Origin: Halomonas denitrificans
GTDB lineage: Bacteria; Pseudomonadota; Gammaproteobacteria; Xanthomonadales; Wenzhouxiangellaceae
Assembly: GCA_019800895.1 (NCBI GenBank)
Contig: JAHVKF010000001.1
Coordinates: forward strand, 558,001 to 622,000
DNA: 64,000 nt
Direction of reading: 5' to 3'
Below, one piece after another: positions 62,218-64,000 of this stretch. Position 1 is the first letter of the stretch; the number at the start of each line of letters is the position of its first letter. Both the position numbers and the translations under genes were made by a program. The notes below the pieces were generated by a model, which saw nothing but the letters and a program-made list of their open reading frames with translations, searched no databases and was not told where the DNA came from.

Positions 62218-64000
62218 TCAGCGCTTCACGATGACGTCGGCGAAGCGGTCCGGCCCGATCCGGATCGCCGCGCCGGTCGGGCAGGCGCGCACGCAGGCCG
62301 GGCCGCCGGAGAGCTCCATGCAGCCGTCGCACTTGACCGCCACCTTCGACGATGCGTCCCTGTCGGCGTGGTCGACCGTCGCCGTCGCCGTCGACGCCTC
62401 GCCCGGCGCCGGCCCGAGGCCGAGCAGCAGCCAGGCGAGCAGGCCGGTCTTCCCCACCTGGCGCGGGGCCAGGTGGATCGCGTCGTAGGGGCAGTGGGTC
62501 TCGCAGTTGCCGCAGCCGATGCACGAGTCGTCGATGAACACCTCGCCGCTGCGCGCGCGGTGGATCGCGTCGACGGGGCAGTCCTTCATGCAGTGCGGGT
62601 GCTCGCAGTGGCGACAGGAGATCGGCACCTGGACCGAGGCGAAGCTTGCACCGCTCTTGCGGTCCAGCCGGCTGATGCCGCCGTGGGTCTCGGCACAGGC
62701 CTTCTCGCAGTGGTCGCAGCCCACGCACAGGTCCTCGTCGATCAGCATCGCGTTCGTCGCCTCGCCAAGCCCTTCGGACATGAAGAAGGAGACGATGCTG
62801 CCGCCTTCGGGCATCGAGCCGAGCAGCGTCTCGACCTTCAGCTGCTGCTGCGTTTCGCGCTGGATGTCCGCGATCCGCTGCGGGTCCTGGTTCAGGAGCG
62901 CCAGGAACTCGGGACTGCGCAGCGCGATGGTCTCCGTGCGCACGGCCGCGGTCGCGGTCTCGCGCCGCGTCGGGTCGCCCATCAGCGCCATCTGGCCGAA
63001 GATCCGACCGCTCTGCAGGTGATCGATGGCGATCGTCCTGCCGTCGACCTCGCGGGTCATCGCCACCGTGCCGCTGCGGATCAGGTGCAGCACGTCGCCG
63101 GTGTCCCCTTCGCGATGGATCGTCTCGCCCGCCGCGTATTCTCGCTGCTCGGTCCGGCCGGCGATCCTGCGCAGCACGTCGAGCGGCAGGTCGGGGGCGA
63201 AGGTCTTCTGCAATGCGCGAACGACGAAGACCCAGTCGATGCCCCGCTTGACCTCCTCGTTGGAGTTCATCACCTTGATCATCATCCGGCGCGGGGTCTC
63301 GAGCAGGATGGTCCCCGGGCCGATCTCGGCGAAACCGCTGCGCGGCCGGCCCGAGATCAGGCTCATCTCGCCGAAGAACTGCCCGGCCTTCAGCGTATGG
63401 ACCGGTCCGTCGTTCTCGTACCGGAGCCGGACCTCGCCCTCGGCGATCGTGTAGAAGGTGCTGGTGTAGTCGCCGTCGCGGTAGATCGTCGACCCCTCCT
63501 CGACGATGCGCGTGGACCGCGGGCGCTCCGGCGGCGCGCGGTCGGCGTCGCCGATCGGCTCGCCCTGCGCCTTCAGCTCGCGCAGCGATTCCTTGTGGCG
63601 GTTCATCAGCTGCTTCCAGCGTTCTTCCTCCACCGCTTTCGTCTCGGCTTCGGCCTCGCGCCGGGCGTCCTCGTCGGGCACGCTGGCGATCACCCGGCTC
63701 TCGAGGACCAGCTCGCGGAACTGGAGCGCGTTCATCCGCCGGAACATCGGCAGGCGCTGCTGGTAGAGGTCGAGGATCTCCTCCGGGTCGGCCACGTAGG
63801 GCAGGCCCGCGAACTGGAGCCTGAGGAGCTCGTAGTCGACCGGCTTGACGTCGTTGCCGCGAAGGGTCTCGACCACGTCGAAGCCCTGGTTCATGGCCTG
63901 CTTGATCAGCGGATAGCCGCCGAGCGCGCCGATCACGTACAGGCCCGGCACGTTGCTCTCGTAGCGGCTGCTCAGCTCCGGCAGCGCCGTGGGCCGATCG
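62218..64000 (-). CDS. Flavin-reductase-like/cyclic-nucleotide-binding/ferredoxin fusion protein, 5' end outside the window
   Basis: At least 593 residues, open beyond position 64000. In order: the end of a thioredoxin-reductase-like FAD/NAD(P)H domain (ALPELSSRYESNVPGLYVIG, then GYPLIKQAMNQGFDVVET); two cyclic-nucleotide-binding domains (GQFFGEMSLISGRPRSGF and GRIFGQMALMGDPTRRE); and a C-terminal four-cluster ferredoxin module with CVGCDHCEKAC, CRHCEHPHCMKDCPV, CIGCGNCETHCPY and CDGCMELSGGPACVRACPT. The GTG at 63951 is not the true start, because the upstream frame reads a conserved flavoprotein segment. No signal peptide is visible in the present part. It would accept electrons from NAD(P)H and pass them to the membrane cytochrome encoded next; cyclic nucleotides could gate this. 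Confidence 0.85.
   Translation of the reverse strand, partial: DRPTALPELSSRYESNVPGLYVIGALGGYPLIKQAMNQGFDVVETLRGNDVKPVDYELLRLQFAGLPYVADPEEILDLYQQRLPMFRRMNALQFRELVLESRVIASVPDEDARREAEAETKAVEEERWKQLMNRHKESLRELKAQGEPIGDADRAPPERPRSTRIVEEGSTIYRDGDYTSTFYTIAEGEVRLRYENDGPVHTLKAGQFFGEMSLISGRPRSGFAEIGPGTILLETPRRMMIKVMNSNEEVKRGIDWVFVVRALQKTFAPDLPLDVLRRIAGRTEQREYAAGETIHREGDTGDVLHLIRSGTVAMTREVDGRTIAIDHLQSGRIFGQMALMGDPTRRETATAAVRTETIALRSPEFLALLNQDPQRIADIQRETQQQLKVETLLGSMPEGGSIVSFFMSEGLGEATNAMLIDEDLCVGCDHCEKACAETHGGISRLDRKSGASFASVQVPISCRHCEHPHCMKDCPVDAIHRARSGEVFIDDSCIGCGNCETHCPYDAIHLAPRQVGKTGLLAWLLLGLGPAPGEASTATATVDHADRDASSKVAVKCDGCMELSGGPACVRACPTGAAIRIGPDRFADVIVKR

Overview
This is a high-GC window from a Gram-negative bacterium, most likely a gammaproteobacterium near the Xanthomonadales/Wenzhouxiangella side. 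That placement is an inference from gene content and order: tpiA-secG-tRNA-Leu-nuoA..N, and maf-rng-yhdP-tldD in the order known from Escherichia coli. No rRNA, phage, CRISPR array or complete insertion sequence was found. Coding density is high and most long antisense frames are artefacts of GC-rich codons.

Layout. 1-4749 (+): the 3' part of an RND efflux adaptor, its RND pump and prmC. 4750-5408: a gene-free convergent spacer with several hairpins. 5409-20378 (-): a complete 14-gene complex I operon, nuoA to nuoN, with two unusual palindromic elements between nuoG/nuoF and nuoF/nuoE. 20540-21996 (-): tRNA-Leu(GAG), secG and tpiA. 22211-22963 (+): a 13-bp minisatellite and a yceI-type gene broken by one in-frame TAG. 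23031-33643 (-): pmbA, tldD, a third palindromic element, yhdP, rng, maf, rlmH and rsfS. 33814-39455 (-): a large secreted subtilisin-like protease and glutathione reductase. 39675-47067 (+): a DUF3293 gene and a full cytochrome c maturation cluster ccmABCDEFGHI.

47048-50099 (-) holds two membrane proteins of unknown function and a protein with two FHA domains. 50215 to the right edge (-) is one tightly packed operon of multiheme cytochromes and partner proteins, running past position 64000. Read in transcription order it has: a flavin-reductase-like/cyclic-nucleotide-binding/four-cluster ferredoxin fusion (5' end outside the window); a membrane protein with two HX13H helices that could hold two b hemes; a cytoplasmic FHA-like domain fused through one membrane helix to a periplasmic decaheme domain; a tandem GlcG/HbpS-like protein; an outer-membrane-barrel-like protein; a second decaheme protein with a C-terminal LVIVD propeller; and a pentaheme c554-like protein.

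How they could work together (inference): the last operon looks like a complete electron route from a cytoplasmic flavin/Fe-S input across the inner membrane to periplasmic hemes and perhaps through the outer membrane. Cyclic-nucleotide and FHA domains could serve as control points. The adjacent ccm cluster supplies the heme ligation that at least 25 c-type heme sites would need, and complex I supplies the conventional respiratory chain. The conduit operon is the strongest candidate for an undescribed system here.
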